From NCBI RefSeq assembly GCF_036173105.1, contig NZ_CP108053.1, positions 3,782,001-3,846,000 on the forward strand: a stretch of 64,000 nt of DNA, given 5' to 3'. The position numbers and the translations under genes were made by a program. The notes below the pieces were generated by a model. It worked only from the letters and a program-made list of their open reading frames with translations, was not told the origin of the DNA and did not search any database. Positions 49,617 to 58,908 of the stretch are shown one piece after another. The stretch is from Streptomyces sp. NBC_00287 (GTDB lineage Bacteria; Actinomycetota; Actinomycetes; Streptomycetales; Streptomycetaceae). Each line of letters opens with the position of its first letter. Within the stretch, counting starts at the first letter, position 1.

Positions 49617-51869
49617 GTGAAATTCACCGACGGCTACTGGCTGTTGCGCGACGGCGTCACCGCGGACCACCCGGTGCAGGTCCTCGATGTCATCGCCGAG
49701 GACGGCACGCTGGAGATCCACGCCCCGACCCGGCCCGTCCGCCACCGCGGCGATCTGCTGAAGGGACCGGTCGTGACGATACGCGCGCACGCGCCGATGC
49801 CCGGCGTCATCGGCGTCACCTTCACCCACTTCGAGGGCGAGCCGCCCCGCGGCCCCGAATTCGAGGTGCACCAGGAGGACTTCACCCCCCAGGTGTCCTA
49901 CGACGAGGAGTGCGCGACCCTGATCTCCGGCGAGCTGTCCGTGCGGGTGAGCCGCACCGGGCCCTGGCAGGTCGACTTCCGCGCGGGCGGCCGTACCCTC
50001 ACCCGCAGCGGCCCCAAGGGGCTCGGCATCATGCGGGACGCGAGCGGCGCGCACTACCTGCGCGAGCAGCTCAACCTCACGGTGGGCACCTCGGTGTACG
50101 GCCTGGGCGAACGGTTCGGGCCGCTGGTGAAGAACGGCCAGGTCGTCGACGTCTGGAACGCCGACGGCGGCACCGCGACCGAACAGGCCTACAAGAACGT
50201 CCCCTTCTATCTGACGGACGCCGGCTACGGCGTCTTCGTCGACCATCCGGGCAAGGTCTCCTTCGAGGTCGGCTCGGAGACGGTGTCCCGGGTCCAGTTC
50301 AGCGCCGAGACCCAGGAGTTGACGTACTACGTCATCCACGGCCCGACCCCGAAGGACGTCCTGCGCAAGTACACCGCCCTCACCGGCCGTCCCGCCCTGC
50401 CGCCCGCCTGGTCTTTCGGGCTGTGGCTGTCGACGTCCTTCACGACGTCGTACGACGAGGAGACGGTCACCTCCTTCGTCGAGGGCATGGCATCGCGCGG
50501 GCTGCCGCTGTCGGTCTTCCACTTCGACTGTTTCTGGATGCGCGAGTTCCAGTGGTGCGACTTCCAGTGGGATCCGCGGGTCTTCCCCGACCCGGAGGGC
50601 ATGCTGTCCCGGCTGAAGGCGCGGGGGCTGCGGGTGTGCGTGTGGATCAACCCGTACATCGCGCAGCGCTCACCGCTGTTCGCGGAGGGCAAGGCGCTCG
50701 GGCATCTGCTGCGGCGGCCCGACAGGAGTGTGTGGCAGTGGGATCTGTGGCAGCCGGGCATGGCGCTGGTCGACTTCACCTCCCCCGCCGCCCGCGCCTG
50801 GTACGCCGCGAAGCTGGAGGCGCTGCTCGCGCAGGGCGTGGACTGCTTCAAGACCGACTTCGGCGAGCGGGTGCCGCTCGACGTGGAGTGGTCCGACGGC
50901 TCGGACCCGGAGCGGATGCACAACTACTACACGTACCTGTACAACCGCACGGTCTTCGACGTACTGCGCAAGCACCGGGGTGAGGGCGAGGCGGTCGTCT
51001 TCGCACGGTCGGCGACGGCGGGCAGTCAGAAGTTCCCCGTGCACTGGGGCGGCGACTGCGAGGCGACGTACGAGTCGATGGCGGAGTCGCTGCGGGGCGG
51101 ACTGTCGCTCGGGCTGTCGGGCTTCGGGTTCTGGAGCCATGACATCGGCGGCTTCGAGGGCACGCCGACGCCCGAGTTGTTCAAGCGGTGGCTGGCCTTC
51201 GGACTGCTGTCCTCGCACAGCCGGCTGCACGGCAGCTCCTCCTACCGGGTCCCGTGGCTGTTCGACGAGGAATCGGTCGACGTGCTGCGGCACTTCACCC
51301 GGCTGAAGCTGCGTTTGATGCCGTATCTGTACGAGGCCGCGCGCACCGCCCACACCGAGGGCGTGCCGATGATGCGGGCGATGCCGCTGGAGTTCCCGGA
51401 CGACCCCGGGTGCGCGCATCTGGAGCGGCAGTACATGCTCGGGCCCGATCTGCTGGTGGCACCGGTGTTCAGCGACTCCGGCGACGTGTCGTACTACGTG
51501 CCCGAGGGCACCTGGACGCACTTCGTGACCGGCGAGACGGTCACCGGGCCGCGCTGGGTGCGCGAGACGCACGGGTTCCTGAGCGTGCCGCTGCTGGTCA
51601 GGCCGGGGGCGGTGATTCCGGTGGGCGCGGTGGACGACCGGCCCGACTACGACCACGCCGACGGGGTCACGCTGCGCGCGTACCGGCTGCGACGCGGGGC
51701 GCAGGTGGCGGTGCGGGTCGGGGACGTGGCCTTCACCGTCGTACGGGAGGGGGACACGCTGCGGGCGTCGTGCGGTGACCCCTCGGCGCCGTGGGGGCTC
51801 GCGGCCGGGGAGCGCGTGGTGCGGGCGCGGGCGGGGACCGGGTTTCTGACGCTGGAACTGGAGGCCTGA
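49617..51869 (+). CDS. GH31 alpha-xylosidase, YicI type
   Basis: 750 residues. It removes alpha-1,6-linked xylose from the non-reducing end of xyloglucan oligosaccharides (isoprimeverose type). The nucleophile is D414 in FKTDFGERVP, identical to the YicI signature, and the acid/base is D480 in HWGGDCEATY; these positions match E. coli YicI (416/482) closely. Other motifs: FHFDCFWMREFQWCDFQWD and GSSSYRVPW. No signal peptide, so it acts inside on imported sugar. The GTG at 49617 is chosen since the long frame upstream belongs to another gene. Alternative: alpha-glucosidase, less likely given KTDFGE. Confidence 0.9.
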   Translation: MKFTDGYWLLRDGVTADHPVQVLDVIAEDGTLEIHAPTRPVRHRGDLLKGPVVTIRAHAPMPGVIGVTFTHFEGEPPRGPEFEVHQEDFTPQVSYDEECATLISGELSVRVSRTGPWQVDFRAGGRTLTRSGPKGLGIMRDASGAHYLREQLNLTVGTSVYGLGERFGPLVKNGQVVDVWNADGGTATEQAYKNVPFYLTDAGYGVFVDHPGKVSFEVGSETVSRVQFSAETQELTYYVIHGPTPKDVLRKYTALTGRPALPPAWSFGLWLSTSFTTSYDEETVTSFVEGMASRGLPLSVFHFDCFWMREFQWCDFQWDPRVFPDPEGMLSRLKARGLRVCVWINPYIAQRSPLFAEGKALGHLLRRPDRSVWQWDLWQPGMALVDFTSPAARAWYAAKLEALLAQGVDCFKTDFGERVPLDVEWSDGSDPERMHNYYTYLYNRTVFDVLRKHRGEGEAVVFARSATAGSQKFPVHWGGDCEATYESMAESLRGGLSLGLSGFGFWSHDIGGFEGTPTPELFKRWLAFGLLSSHSRLHGSSSYRVPWLFDEESVDVLRHFTRLKLRLMPYLYEAARTAHTEGVPMMRAMPLEFPDDPGCAHLERQYMLGPDLLVAPVFSDSGDVSYYVPEGTWTHFVTGETVTGPRWVRETHGFLSVPLLVRPGAVIPVGAVDDRPDYDHADGVTLRAYRLRRGAQVAVRVGDVAFTVVREGDTLRASCGDPSAPWGLAAGERVVRARAGTGFLTLELEA

Positions 51870-52879
51870 TGGTGAAGATCACCGATGTGGCCCGGCGCGC
51901 CGGAGTCTCCCCCAGCACCGTCAGCTACGCCCTCAGCGGCAAACGGCCGATCTCCGAGGAGACCCGGCGCCGGGTGGAGGAGGCCATCCGCGAGCTCGGC
52001 TACCGCCCGCACGCCGGTGCCCGGGCGCTGGCCAGCAGCCGCTCGAACGTACTGGCGCTGGTGGTGCCGCTGCGGGCCGGAATCCATGTGCCGGTGGTGA
52101 TGCAGTTCGCGTCGGCGGTGGTGACGACGGCACGGCGCCACGACCACGATGTGCTGCTGCTGACCCAGGAGGAGGGCGACGAGGGGCTGCGGCGGGTCGC
52201 GGACACGGCGTTGGTGGACGCGCTGATCGTGATGGACGTCCAACTGCACGATCCCCGGCTGCCGTTGCTGCGGGCGCTGGACCGGCCGTCCGTGATGATC
52301 GGGTTCCCGGCCTCCTCCACCGGACTGACCTGCATCGACCTGGACTTCAAGGCGGCCGGTGAGGCGTGCGTGGAGCATCTGGCGCGGCTCGGGCACCGGG
52401 TGGTGGCGCTGGTCGGGTCGCCGCCGGAGGTGTATGTACGCCGGACCGCGTTCGCCCAGCGCGTCGTCGAGGGCTTCACTGCCGCCGCCGACCGCTGCGG
52501 CCTCGCCTCCTCGGTGCACCCCTGCGAGGCCGCGCCGGGCGCCGCCCGCGCGGTGGCCGAGCGGCTCCTGCGCGAACAGCCCGCGCTGACCGGAGTCGTC
52601 GTCCACAACGAACCCCTGCTGGACCCCCTGGTCGACGCCTTCGAACAACTCGGCCTCCGGGTCCCCACCGACCTGTCGGTCACCGCCATCTGCCCCGACG
52701 AGACCGCCGCCACCGTCCGCGTCCCGATCGCCAACGTCGCCCTGCCGACCGCGGAGGTCGGCGAGCGAGCGGTGGAGCTGCTGATGCGCAAGCTGGGCGG
52801 CACAGCCGTACCGGAGGCGACCCTGCTGCCGCCCCGGATGACGCGCCGCTCCAGTACCGCGCCGCGCCAAGTGCCCTGA
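51869..52879 (+). CDS. LacI-family transcriptional repressor
   Basis: 336 residues. The helix-turn-helix MVKITDVARRAGVSPSTVSYALSGKRPISEETRRRV, in parts, is standard, and a periplasmic-binding-protein-like sensor domain follows. ATG overlaps the GH31 stop (TGATGG). It should repress this operon through the palindromes at 46448-46485 and be released by an imported sugar, by analogy with the family. Being inside the operon implies negative autoregulation. Confidence 0.92.
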   Translation: MVKITDVARRAGVSPSTVSYALSGKRPISEETRRRVEEAIRELGYRPHAGARALASSRSNVLALVVPLRAGIHVPVVMQFASAVVTTARRHDHDVLLLTQEEGDEGLRRVADTALVDALIVMDVQLHDPRLPLLRALDRPSVMIGFPASSTGLTCIDLDFKAAGEACVEHLARLGHRVVALVGSPPEVYVRRTAFAQRVVEGFTAAADRCGLASSVHPCEAAPGAARAVAERLLREQPALTGVVVHNEPLLDPLVDAFEQLGLRVPTDLSVTAICPDETAATVRVPIANVALPTAEVGERAVELLMRKLGGTAVPEATLLPPRMTRRSSTAPRQVP

Positions 52880-52908
52880 ACAGCCTCCCTAGTCGAAGGA
52901 GCCGTGAC

Positions 52909-55803
52909 ATGAAGGGCAAGACCAGACTCAGACCCGCGCTCGTGGTGGCCCTCGCGCTGATCGCCGGCACGTTCGCCGCCGTTCCCGCGTCGGCGGCCGA
53001 ACCGGCGTTCCGCGATCCGTCCCTTCCGGTGGGCGAGCGGGTCGAGGATCTGCTGGACCGGCTCACCCTGGACGAGAAGATCTCGCTGCTGCACCAGTAC
53101 CAGCCCGCCATTCCCCGCCTGGGCATCCAGTCCTTCCGCACCGGCACCGAGGCCCTGCACGGTGTCGCCTGGCTCGGCGAGACCACCGTCTTCCCCCAGG
53201 CCATCGGCCTTGCCTCGACCTGGGACCCGGAGCTGATGGAACGGGTCGGCTCGGCGGTCGGCGACGAGGCGCGCGGCTTCCAGCAGGAACGCCCCGCGGG
53301 ATGGGGGCTGAACCTGTGGGCGCCGGTGGTGAACCCGCTGCGCGACCCGCGCTGGGGCCGCAACGAGGAGGGCTACAGCGAGGACCCGCAGCTGACCGGC
53401 GCCCTGTCCACGGCTTACGGCGAGGGCCTGACCGGCGGTGACCCGGACCATCTGAAGACGGCCCCGACCCTGAAGCACTACCTGGCCAACAACAACGAGT
53501 GGCACCGCACCACCACCTCCTCCGACCTGCGCCCGAGGGTGGCGAAGGAGTACGACGAGGCAGCCTTCAAGCCCGCGATCGAGGCGAACGCGGCAACGGG
53601 TGTGATGTCCTCCTACAACTTGGTCAACGGCCGCCCGGCGACGGTCAATCCGGACCTCGACGACGTCGTGCGCAAGTGGACCTCGTACGACCTGTTCAAC
53701 GTCACCGACGCCTTCGCCCCCGGCAACCTCCCCGGCGACCAGCGCTACTACCCCACGCTCGCCGAGGGCGACGCCGCGGCCGTGAAGGCCGGTATCGACA
53801 GCTTCACCGACAACAACGCCGACTCGGGCGTGACGATCGCGGCGATCAACTCGGCCTTGGACCAAGACCTGTTGGAGGAGTCGGACATCGACGAGGCGGC
53901 GGGCCATGTCCTGTCGATCCGCGTGCGGCTCGGCGAATTCGATCCCGGCGGCGGGAAGTACGGCGCGATCGACAAGTCGGTCATCAACAGCCCCGAGCAC
54001 CGGAAGCTGGCGCGCGAGGCGGCGGCCGAGGGCACGGTCCTGCTGAAGAACCAGTCGAAGGCGCTGCCGCTGAAGAAGTCCGAGAAGGACGTCGCCGTCG
54101 TCGGCCCGCTCGCCGACACCCTGTACACCGACTGGTACTCGGGCACCCTGCCGTACGCGGTCACCCCCGCAGAGGGCATCGCGGCCGAGCTCGGCGTCCC
54201 CCAGGTGGCGCAGAGCGAGGGCGTCGACCGCATCGCGCTGAAGAACACGGCGACCGGCAAGTACATCACCACCGGCGACGCCCTGCTCAAGGAGAGCGCC
54301 CAAGCCCCTTCCACGAACACGCAGTTCGACGTGTTCGACTGGGGCGCCGGGATCGTGACCCTGCGCTCGGCGGTGGCCGGCAAGTACGTCGGCTACAACT
54401 GGTCCGGTTTCGCCGACGACCAGGCGCAGCCCGGGGGCTGGTTCGTCCAGCAGCAGTTCAAGCTGGAGGAACAGCCGGACGGCACGCACCTGCTGCGCTA
54501 CGCCGGGTACGAGACCGAGGAGTCCTGGTGGACCAACCCGGTATACGTCGGCCCGACCGGCGCGGACGGCACGCTCGGGCTGGTGGAGAAGGAGGACGCC
54601 GCGCACTACACGAAGGACATCGTGCGCAGCGGCGTCGAAGAGGCGGTCGCTGCGGTGAAGGGCCGGGACACGGCGGTGGTCGTGGTCGGCTCCAACCCGT
54701 CGATCAACGGCCGCGAGGCCCACGACCGCACCGACATGGGCCTCGCCCCCGCACAGGAGGCCCTGGTCAGGGCGGTGCGCAAGGCGAACCCGAACACGGT
54801 CGTGATCGTCGAGAACAGCTACCCGACGACCCTCGGCGCCCTCCAGAAGGAGGTCCCGGCCCTGCTGTGGACATCCCACGCGGGCCAGGAGACGGGCAGC
54901 GCGCTGGCGGACGTCCTCTACGGCGACGTCAACCCGGCGGGCCGCCTCACCCAGACCTGGTACCGCTCGACGGCCGACCTCCCGTCGATCCTCGACTACG
55001 ACATCATCAAGTCCGACCGCACCTACCAGTACTTCAAGGGCGCCCCGCTCTACCCCTTCGGCCACGGCCTCTCGTACACGACGTTCCGCTACGGCACGCT
55101 GAAGCAGGTCACCGGCGGCTACGAGGTGAAGGTCACCAACACCGGCACCCGGGCAGGCGACGAGGTCGTCCAGCTCTACACCCACCAGCGGACCTCCCGC
55201 GACAAGCAGCCACTCAAGCAGCTGAAGGCGTTCGAGCGGGTGTCCCTGAAGCCGGGCGAGACCCGCACGGTCCACCTGAAGCTGACCCCGGACGACCTGG
55301 CCCACTGGGACGTCACCCGCTCCAAGTGGGTGACGGAGACCGGCACTTACGACGTCATGGCCGGCGCCTCCTCGACGGACATCCGCACCCGGACGACCTG
55401 GCGGGTCAAGGGCGAGACCATCCCCGCCCGCGACCTCACCCGCACCACCCGTGCCGAGAACTTCGACGACTACGACGGCATCCGCCTGGTCGACGAGTCG
55501 AAGGCGCGCGGTACGGCGGTGTCGGCGTCGGCGGACGGCGCCTGGCTGAAGTTCGCGGACGTACAACTGGGCGCGGGCGCCGATGAGTTGACGGCAAGCC
55601 TGGCCGGAGCGTCCGGCCCGGTCGAGGTCCGGCTCGGCTCCCCGACCGGCCCCCTCGCCGGTACGGCCCACTTCGCCGGGACCTCGTCGCCCTACACCTA
55701 CGAGACGGTCACGGCGAAGCTGTCGGGCGCGGCGAAGGGCCGTACGGACGTCTATCTGGTCCTCGGTGAGGGCATGCGCCTGTCGACGTTCAGCCTGCGC
55801 TGA
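52909..55803 (+). CDS. Secreted multidomain GH3 glycosidase with fascin-like insert and C-terminal CBM
   Basis: 964 residues with a signal peptide cleaved near ASA-AEP (about 30). The GH3 barrel has ALHGVAW, VVNPLRDPRWGRNEEGYSEDP and LKHYLANN; the nucleophile is D267 in FNVTDAF. Between the two GH3 domains lies an insert (about 410-525) like a fascin beta-trefoil (ALKNTATGKYITTG; TLRSAVAGKYVGYNW). A fibronectin III-like domain follows (about 715-840), then a CBM6-like end (about 850-964). Likely a beta-xylosidase or beta-glucosidase acting outside. ATG with GAAGGAG upstream. It is 30 bases after lacI. Confidence 0.88.
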   Translation: MKGKTRLRPALVVALALIAGTFAAVPASAAEPAFRDPSLPVGERVEDLLDRLTLDEKISLLHQYQPAIPRLGIQSFRTGTEALHGVAWLGETTVFPQAIGLASTWDPELMERVGSAVGDEARGFQQERPAGWGLNLWAPVVNPLRDPRWGRNEEGYSEDPQLTGALSTAYGEGLTGGDPDHLKTAPTLKHYLANNNEWHRTTTSSDLRPRVAKEYDEAAFKPAIEANAATGVMSSYNLVNGRPATVNPDLDDVVRKWTSYDLFNVTDAFAPGNLPGDQRYYPTLAEGDAAAVKAGIDSFTDNNADSGVTIAAINSALDQDLLEESDIDEAAGHVLSIRVRLGEFDPGGGKYGAIDKSVINSPEHRKLAREAAAEGTVLLKNQSKALPLKKSEKDVAVVGPLADTLYTDWYSGTLPYAVTPAEGIAAELGVPQVAQSEGVDRIALKNTATGKYITTGDALLKESAQAPSTNTQFDVFDWGAGIVTLRSAVAGKYVGYNWSGFADDQAQPGGWFVQQQFKLEEQPDGTHLLRYAGYETEESWWTNPVYVGPTGADGTLGLVEKEDAAHYTKDIVRSGVEEAVAAVKGRDTAVVVVGSNPSINGREAHDRTDMGLAPAQEALVRAVRKANPNTVVIVENSYPTTLGALQKEVPALLWTSHAGQETGSALADVLYGDVNPAGRLTQTWYRSTADLPSILDYDIIKSDRTYQYFKGAPLYPFGHGLSYTTFRYGTLKQVTGGYEVKVTNTGTRAGDEVVQLYTHQRTSRDKQPLKQLKAFERVSLKPGETRTVHLKLTPDDLAHWDVTRSKWVTETGTYDVMAGASSTDIRTRTTWRVKGETIPARDLTRTTRAENFDDYDGIRLVDESKARGTAVSASADGAWLKFADVQLGAGADELTASLAGASGPVEVRLGSPTGPLAGTAHFAGTSSPYTYETVTAKLSGAAKGRTDVYLVLGEGMRLSTFSLR

Positions 55804-56746
55804 GCCCCCAGGCCTGCCCGAGCTGATACGCGGCACACAGATTCACATCGAGGAAGTAGGCACCGGCCGTCCCGCACTGCCCGGGGTCGACGGGCTGGCC
55901 GTGTCCCATGCCGGTGATGCTGTACGTCTCGACGGCGGTGTTCCCCGCCGGGTCCCGGAAGACCTGGTGGGGATACCCGGCGACGGAGTCACTGACGTCG
56001 GCCGTCCGGTCGGCGCCGTGGACGTCGGTCCACTGCTCCACCAGGTCGGTCATGTTGACGGGCTTGACGGTGTAGTCGGCGGTGCCCTGGAGGACGGTCA
56101 GCGCGGGCCAGGGCCCGCCGTACCCGGGGCGCGCGGCCCGCACCCGGTCGCCCCACTGGTCCGGGGTCTGCGTCGCGCCGACGTACATGCACACGTACGG
56201 CGACCCGGCGGCCTGCGCGCATCCGTAGGGCAGCCCGGCGACGATGCCGCCCGCCGTGAACTTCTCCGGGTACGTCGCCATCAGCACCGCGGTCATGCCG
56301 CCCCCGGCGGACAGCCCGGTGACATACACCCGCGAGCCGCCGACATCCGCGATCTGCCGGTCCACCATCTGCGCGAGCGAGGCGGCCTCGCCCTGGCCGC
56401 GCTGGATGTCGCCGGTCTGGAACCAGCTGAAGCAGTTCGACGCGTTGTTGCCGCTCTGCTGCTGCGGCAGGACGACGGAGAAGCCCCAGCGGTCGGCGAG
56501 CTGGGTCCACCCGCTGCCGGTGCCGTACCCGGAGGCGTTCTGAGTGCACCCGTGCATCGCGACGACGACGGGCCGCCCGGCGGGGAGGCCGTCGGGGACG
56601 TACCGGAACATGCGCAGCGCGCCGGGGTTGGTGCCGAACCCGGTGACCTCCTGGAGGGAGGCGGCGGACGCGGGGGACGGGGTGAGGAGGACGGCCAGGA
56701 GGGCCGTCAGGACGGCAAGCAGGGTCGCGGCTCTGGTCTGTGTCAT
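55790..56746 (-). CDS. Secreted PHB-depolymerase/CE1-type esterase
   Basis: 318 residues. The signal peptide (ATLLAVLTALLAVLLTPSPASA) is followed by an alpha/beta-hydrolase of the LpqC/PHB depolymerase type: VVAMHGCTQNASGYGTGSGW oxyanion region, Ser nucleophile in GLSAGGGM, HG in GMGHGQPVDP as catalytic His. Such esterases remove feruloyl, acetyl or polyester groups. No clear ribosome site precedes ATG 56746; an upstream start is possible. The gene's last 14 bases overlap the end of the convergent GH3 gene. It may assist hemicellulose breakdown with that neighbour, but this is inference. Confidence 0.85.
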   Translation of the reverse strand: MTQTRAATLLAVLTALLAVLLTPSPASAASLQEVTGFGTNPGALRMFRYVPDGLPAGRPVVVAMHGCTQNASGYGTGSGWTQLADRWGFSVVLPQQQSGNNASNCFSWFQTGDIQRGQGEAASLAQMVDRQIADVGGSRVYVTGLSAGGGMTAVLMATYPEKFTAGGIVAGLPYGCAQAAGSPYVCMYVGATQTPDQWGDRVRAARPGYGGPWPALTVLQGTADYTVKPVNMTDLVEQWTDVHGADRTADVSDSVAGYPHQVFRDPAGNTAVETYSITGMGHGQPVDPGQCGTAGAYFLDVNLCAAYQLGQAWGLSAG

Positions 56747-56823
56747 GCGGAGGGACCGTAAAAGCGTCAACGACCCTCCGATATAGGGCGGGACACCACA
56801 ACGGAGGCGTCCACCGTGGGGTG

Positions 56824-57735
56824 TCAAGACGCCGGTGTCTCGGTCCCGCGGTAGGTCTCGTCCTTCGTCCACGCACCGACGCCGAGCTTCCCCGTCGTCC
56901 CGAGGTCGAGCTCCGGTATCACCATCACGGGGTCGGCGCCCGGCTTCGCCCATACGCGGACGTACGGCGCGTTCACCGGCTCGCCGGCGCCGGTGGTGTT
57001 CCGCCAGGCGAGGGAGGCCCGCGCGACTTCGCCCGGCCGTAGTACCAGGGGCCGCGGGGTGTCGTCACCGAGGCCGGTACTGATCTCCGCGGTGCCCTGG
57101 AGGATCCGCACCCCGTCGACGGTCTCGTGGTCCTCGTCGTGCAGCTCGACCTCCGGATAGCCGTTGATCTCGACGGGCCGGCTGCCGCAGTTGACCAGGT
57201 GCAGTCCCACGGCCCGCAGTCCCAGCGCGGCGTCCCCCTGGTCCGCGTACACGTGCATCCCGGACGCCGGGCACGGACCCGAAGCGGACGACGCCTCGTC
57301 GTCGGGGACGCTGCGCACCTTGACGACCGTCACGCCTGCCACATCAGCCGAAGGCGACTCCCCCATGGCGACGGTCCCCTTGGCGGTCTTTCCCGCCCCG
57401 ACCGACTCGACAATCTGTTCCCTGTTGTCGAGCACACCGCCGGAGCCGTCGAGAAACCCGAGGGTGACGGTGTAAGTCGCCGCTTCGGTCCCGTCGTTGG
57501 TGACCTCGAAGTCGGCGGAGAATTCGGCCCCGCATCCGTACAGCCCGGTGACCTTCACATCGCTCTCGGCCGGATCACCGGAGGACGGAAGAGGCAACGG
57601 TGTACCCGTGGGACACAGCGTTCCGGAAGCGACCGGACCACCGTCGCTCCCGGCCCCGCCCTCCTCGGCGCCGCACGCGGCGAGCAGCAGGACACCGGCG
57701 AGAACGACGGGAACAACACGGCGGGCGGTAGGCAT
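56824..57735 (-). CDS. DUF4232-containing lipoprotein
   Basis: 303 residues. Lipobox LLAAC (Cys about 21) after a short signal. The region about 25-140 is an Ig-like/FxLYD-type domain (TLGFLDGSGGVLDNREQIVES...), and about 155-303 is DUF4232 (ALGLRAVGLHLVNCGSRPVEINGYPEVELHDE, in parts). DUF4232 proteins are common streptomycete cell-surface lipoproteins of unknown role. ATG at 57735. Confidence 0.82.
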   Translation of the reverse strand: MPTARRVVPVVLAGVLLLAACGAEEGGAGSDGGPVASGTLCPTGTPLPLPSSGDPAESDVKVTGLYGCGAEFSADFEVTNDGTEAATYTVTLGFLDGSGGVLDNREQIVESVGAGKTAKGTVAMGESPSADVAGVTVVKVRSVPDDEASSASGPCPASGMHVYADQGDAALGLRAVGLHLVNCGSRPVEINGYPEVELHDEDHETVDGVRILQGTAEISTGLGDDTPRPLVLRPGEVARASLAWRNTTGAGEPVNAPYVRVWAKPGADPVMVIPELDLGTTGKLGVGAWTKDETYRGTETPAS

Positions 57736-57771
57736 CGGCCCAGACTGTCACAGACCCCATGCGCCCCATGA

Positions 57772-57807
57772 CAAAGGCCCCGCCGCTCGAAAGCGACGGG
57801 GCCTTTG
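57772..57807 (-). terminator. Terminator after ssrA
   Basis: CAAAGGCCCCG (57772-57782) and CGGGGCCTTTG (57797-57807) with an inner CGC/GCG pair; 28 bases past the tmRNA 3' end. Confidence 0.82.
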
Positions 57808-57834
57808 CCCACATGGGGTTACCCCCGGAGGGGT

Positions 57835-58203
57835 TGGTGGAGATGGCGGGAATCGAACCCGCGTCCAACGGTGCGGAATCAGGGCTTCTCCGTGTGCAGT
57901 CTGGTACGAGTTTCTCGGCCCTCCGGATCACCCAGACAAGTCCGGAACGGGCCCAGTCACTGTTAGATTTCCCTCTTCACCCCGTGACCGGGATCAAGGT
58001 TTAGTTCCCTAGCTGATGCCAGGATCCGGGTCGGGAACAGCCCCGGGCTGACACTTCGCAAGTCGCTACTTAGGCAGCGAGGGCGAAGGAATCGCGCTTG
58101 GTGTTGGCGATTATTTTTTGCGACATATGGTTTACGAGATCATTGCCGCTTCCTCGACACGCTTCCCCTGCTTCGACAGCCGCTGTCGAAACCGATCATC
58201 CCC
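57835..58203 (-). ncRNA. ssrA: Transfer-messenger RNA (tmRNA)
   Basis: 369 bases. The 5' end GGGGATG pairs with CATCTCC before the 3' ACCA to form the acceptor stem, and the T-arm GGGTTCGATTCCC is present near the 3' end. The reading frame at 58070-58108 encodes the tag ANTKRDSFALAA followed by TAA, as expected for streptomycetes. It rescues stalled ribosomes together with SmpB, whose gene lies just upstream in the same direction. An AT-rich patch at 58210-58230 should include its promoter. The 3' CCA is encoded. Confidence 0.97.
58070..58108 (-). CDS. tmRNA proteolysis tag
   Basis: Twelve codons plus stop within ssrA: ANTKRDSFALAA. The terminal ALAA is the ClpXP/ClpAP recognition end. Confidence 0.95.
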   Translation of the reverse strand, partial: ANTKRDSFALAA

Positions 58204-58307
58204 ATGTTGCTGTGTTTAATTAAGAAACAGCTCAATCTGCACACCGGTACGTCGTCCGGTGTTGGTGCCATCGTACGTGACCAACGCACACCGATGCCAC
58301 CGTATTC

Positions 58308-58862
58308 CTACTGGCCCCGCTCCCTCCGCTTCGCAGCCGCGATCGCCCGGTCCGACTCCCGCCGGTCCTGCTTCTCCCGCAGCGTCTGGCGCTTGTCGTA
58401 CTCCTTCTTGCCTCGCGCGAGCGCGATCTCGGCCTTCGCGCGGCCGTCCTTGAAGTACAGGGCGAGGGGCACGATGGTGTGACCCGTCTCCTGGGACTTC
58501 GCCTCCAGCTTGTCGATCTCCTCGCGGTGCAGGAGAAGCTTGCGCTTGCGGCGCGCGGAGTGGTTGGTCCAGCTGCCCTGGTGATACTCCGGGATGTGGG
58601 CGTTGTGCAGCCAGGCCTCGCCCCGGTCGATCTGGACGAAGCCGTCGGTCAGCGACGTCCGGCCCTCGCGCAGCGACTTGACCTCGGTGCCCATGAGCAC
58701 CAGGCCCGCCTCAAAGGTGTCGACAATCGCGTAGTCGTGCCGCGCCTTCTTGTTCTGCGCGACGATCTTGCGCTTGCCGCCCTTCTCGCCGTCCTTGGCC
58801 TTGGCGGCCGTCCCGCCCTGCTTGGGCTGGGACTCCTTCGGTACGTACATTCCCTTACTCAT
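58308..58862 (-). CDS. smpB: SsrA-binding protein SmpB
   Basis: 184 residues. It binds tmRNA and guides it to stalled ribosomes. Core signatures: KIVAQNKKARHDYAIVDTFEAG, GTEVKSLREGRTSL, FVQIDRGEAWLHNAHIPEY and the basic C-terminal tail KKEYDKRQTLREKQDRRESDRAI, in parts, which reads the empty mRNA channel. N-terminal extension (MSKGMYVPKESQPKQGG) is actinobacterial. ATG at 58862 has GGA at seven bases; the later MYV start is too close to its AAGGGA. Confidence 0.95.
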   Translation of the reverse strand: MSKGMYVPKESQPKQGGTAAKAKDGEKGGKRKIVAQNKKARHDYAIVDTFEAGLVLMGTEVKSLREGRTSLTDGFVQIDRGEAWLHNAHIPEYHQGSWTNHSARRKRKLLLHREEIDKLEAKSQETGHTIVPLALYFKDGRAKAEIALARGKKEYDKRQTLREKQDRRESDRAIAAAKRRERGQ

Positions 58863-58908
58863 AGTGCCGTCCATTTTCGCACTACGGAGGGGGTCCGCGG
58901 GAAGCGGT

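Noticed and set aside
48777..51869. 1030-codon frame over permease 2 and GH31
   Set aside because: The first 280 codons are a shadow; the GH31 begins at GTG 49617 after the permease stop.
57840..57915. Possible tRNA at the GGGAATCGAACCC T-arm
   Set aside because: The T-arm is the 3' end of tmRNA; the tag frame and paired 5' end confirm ssrA.
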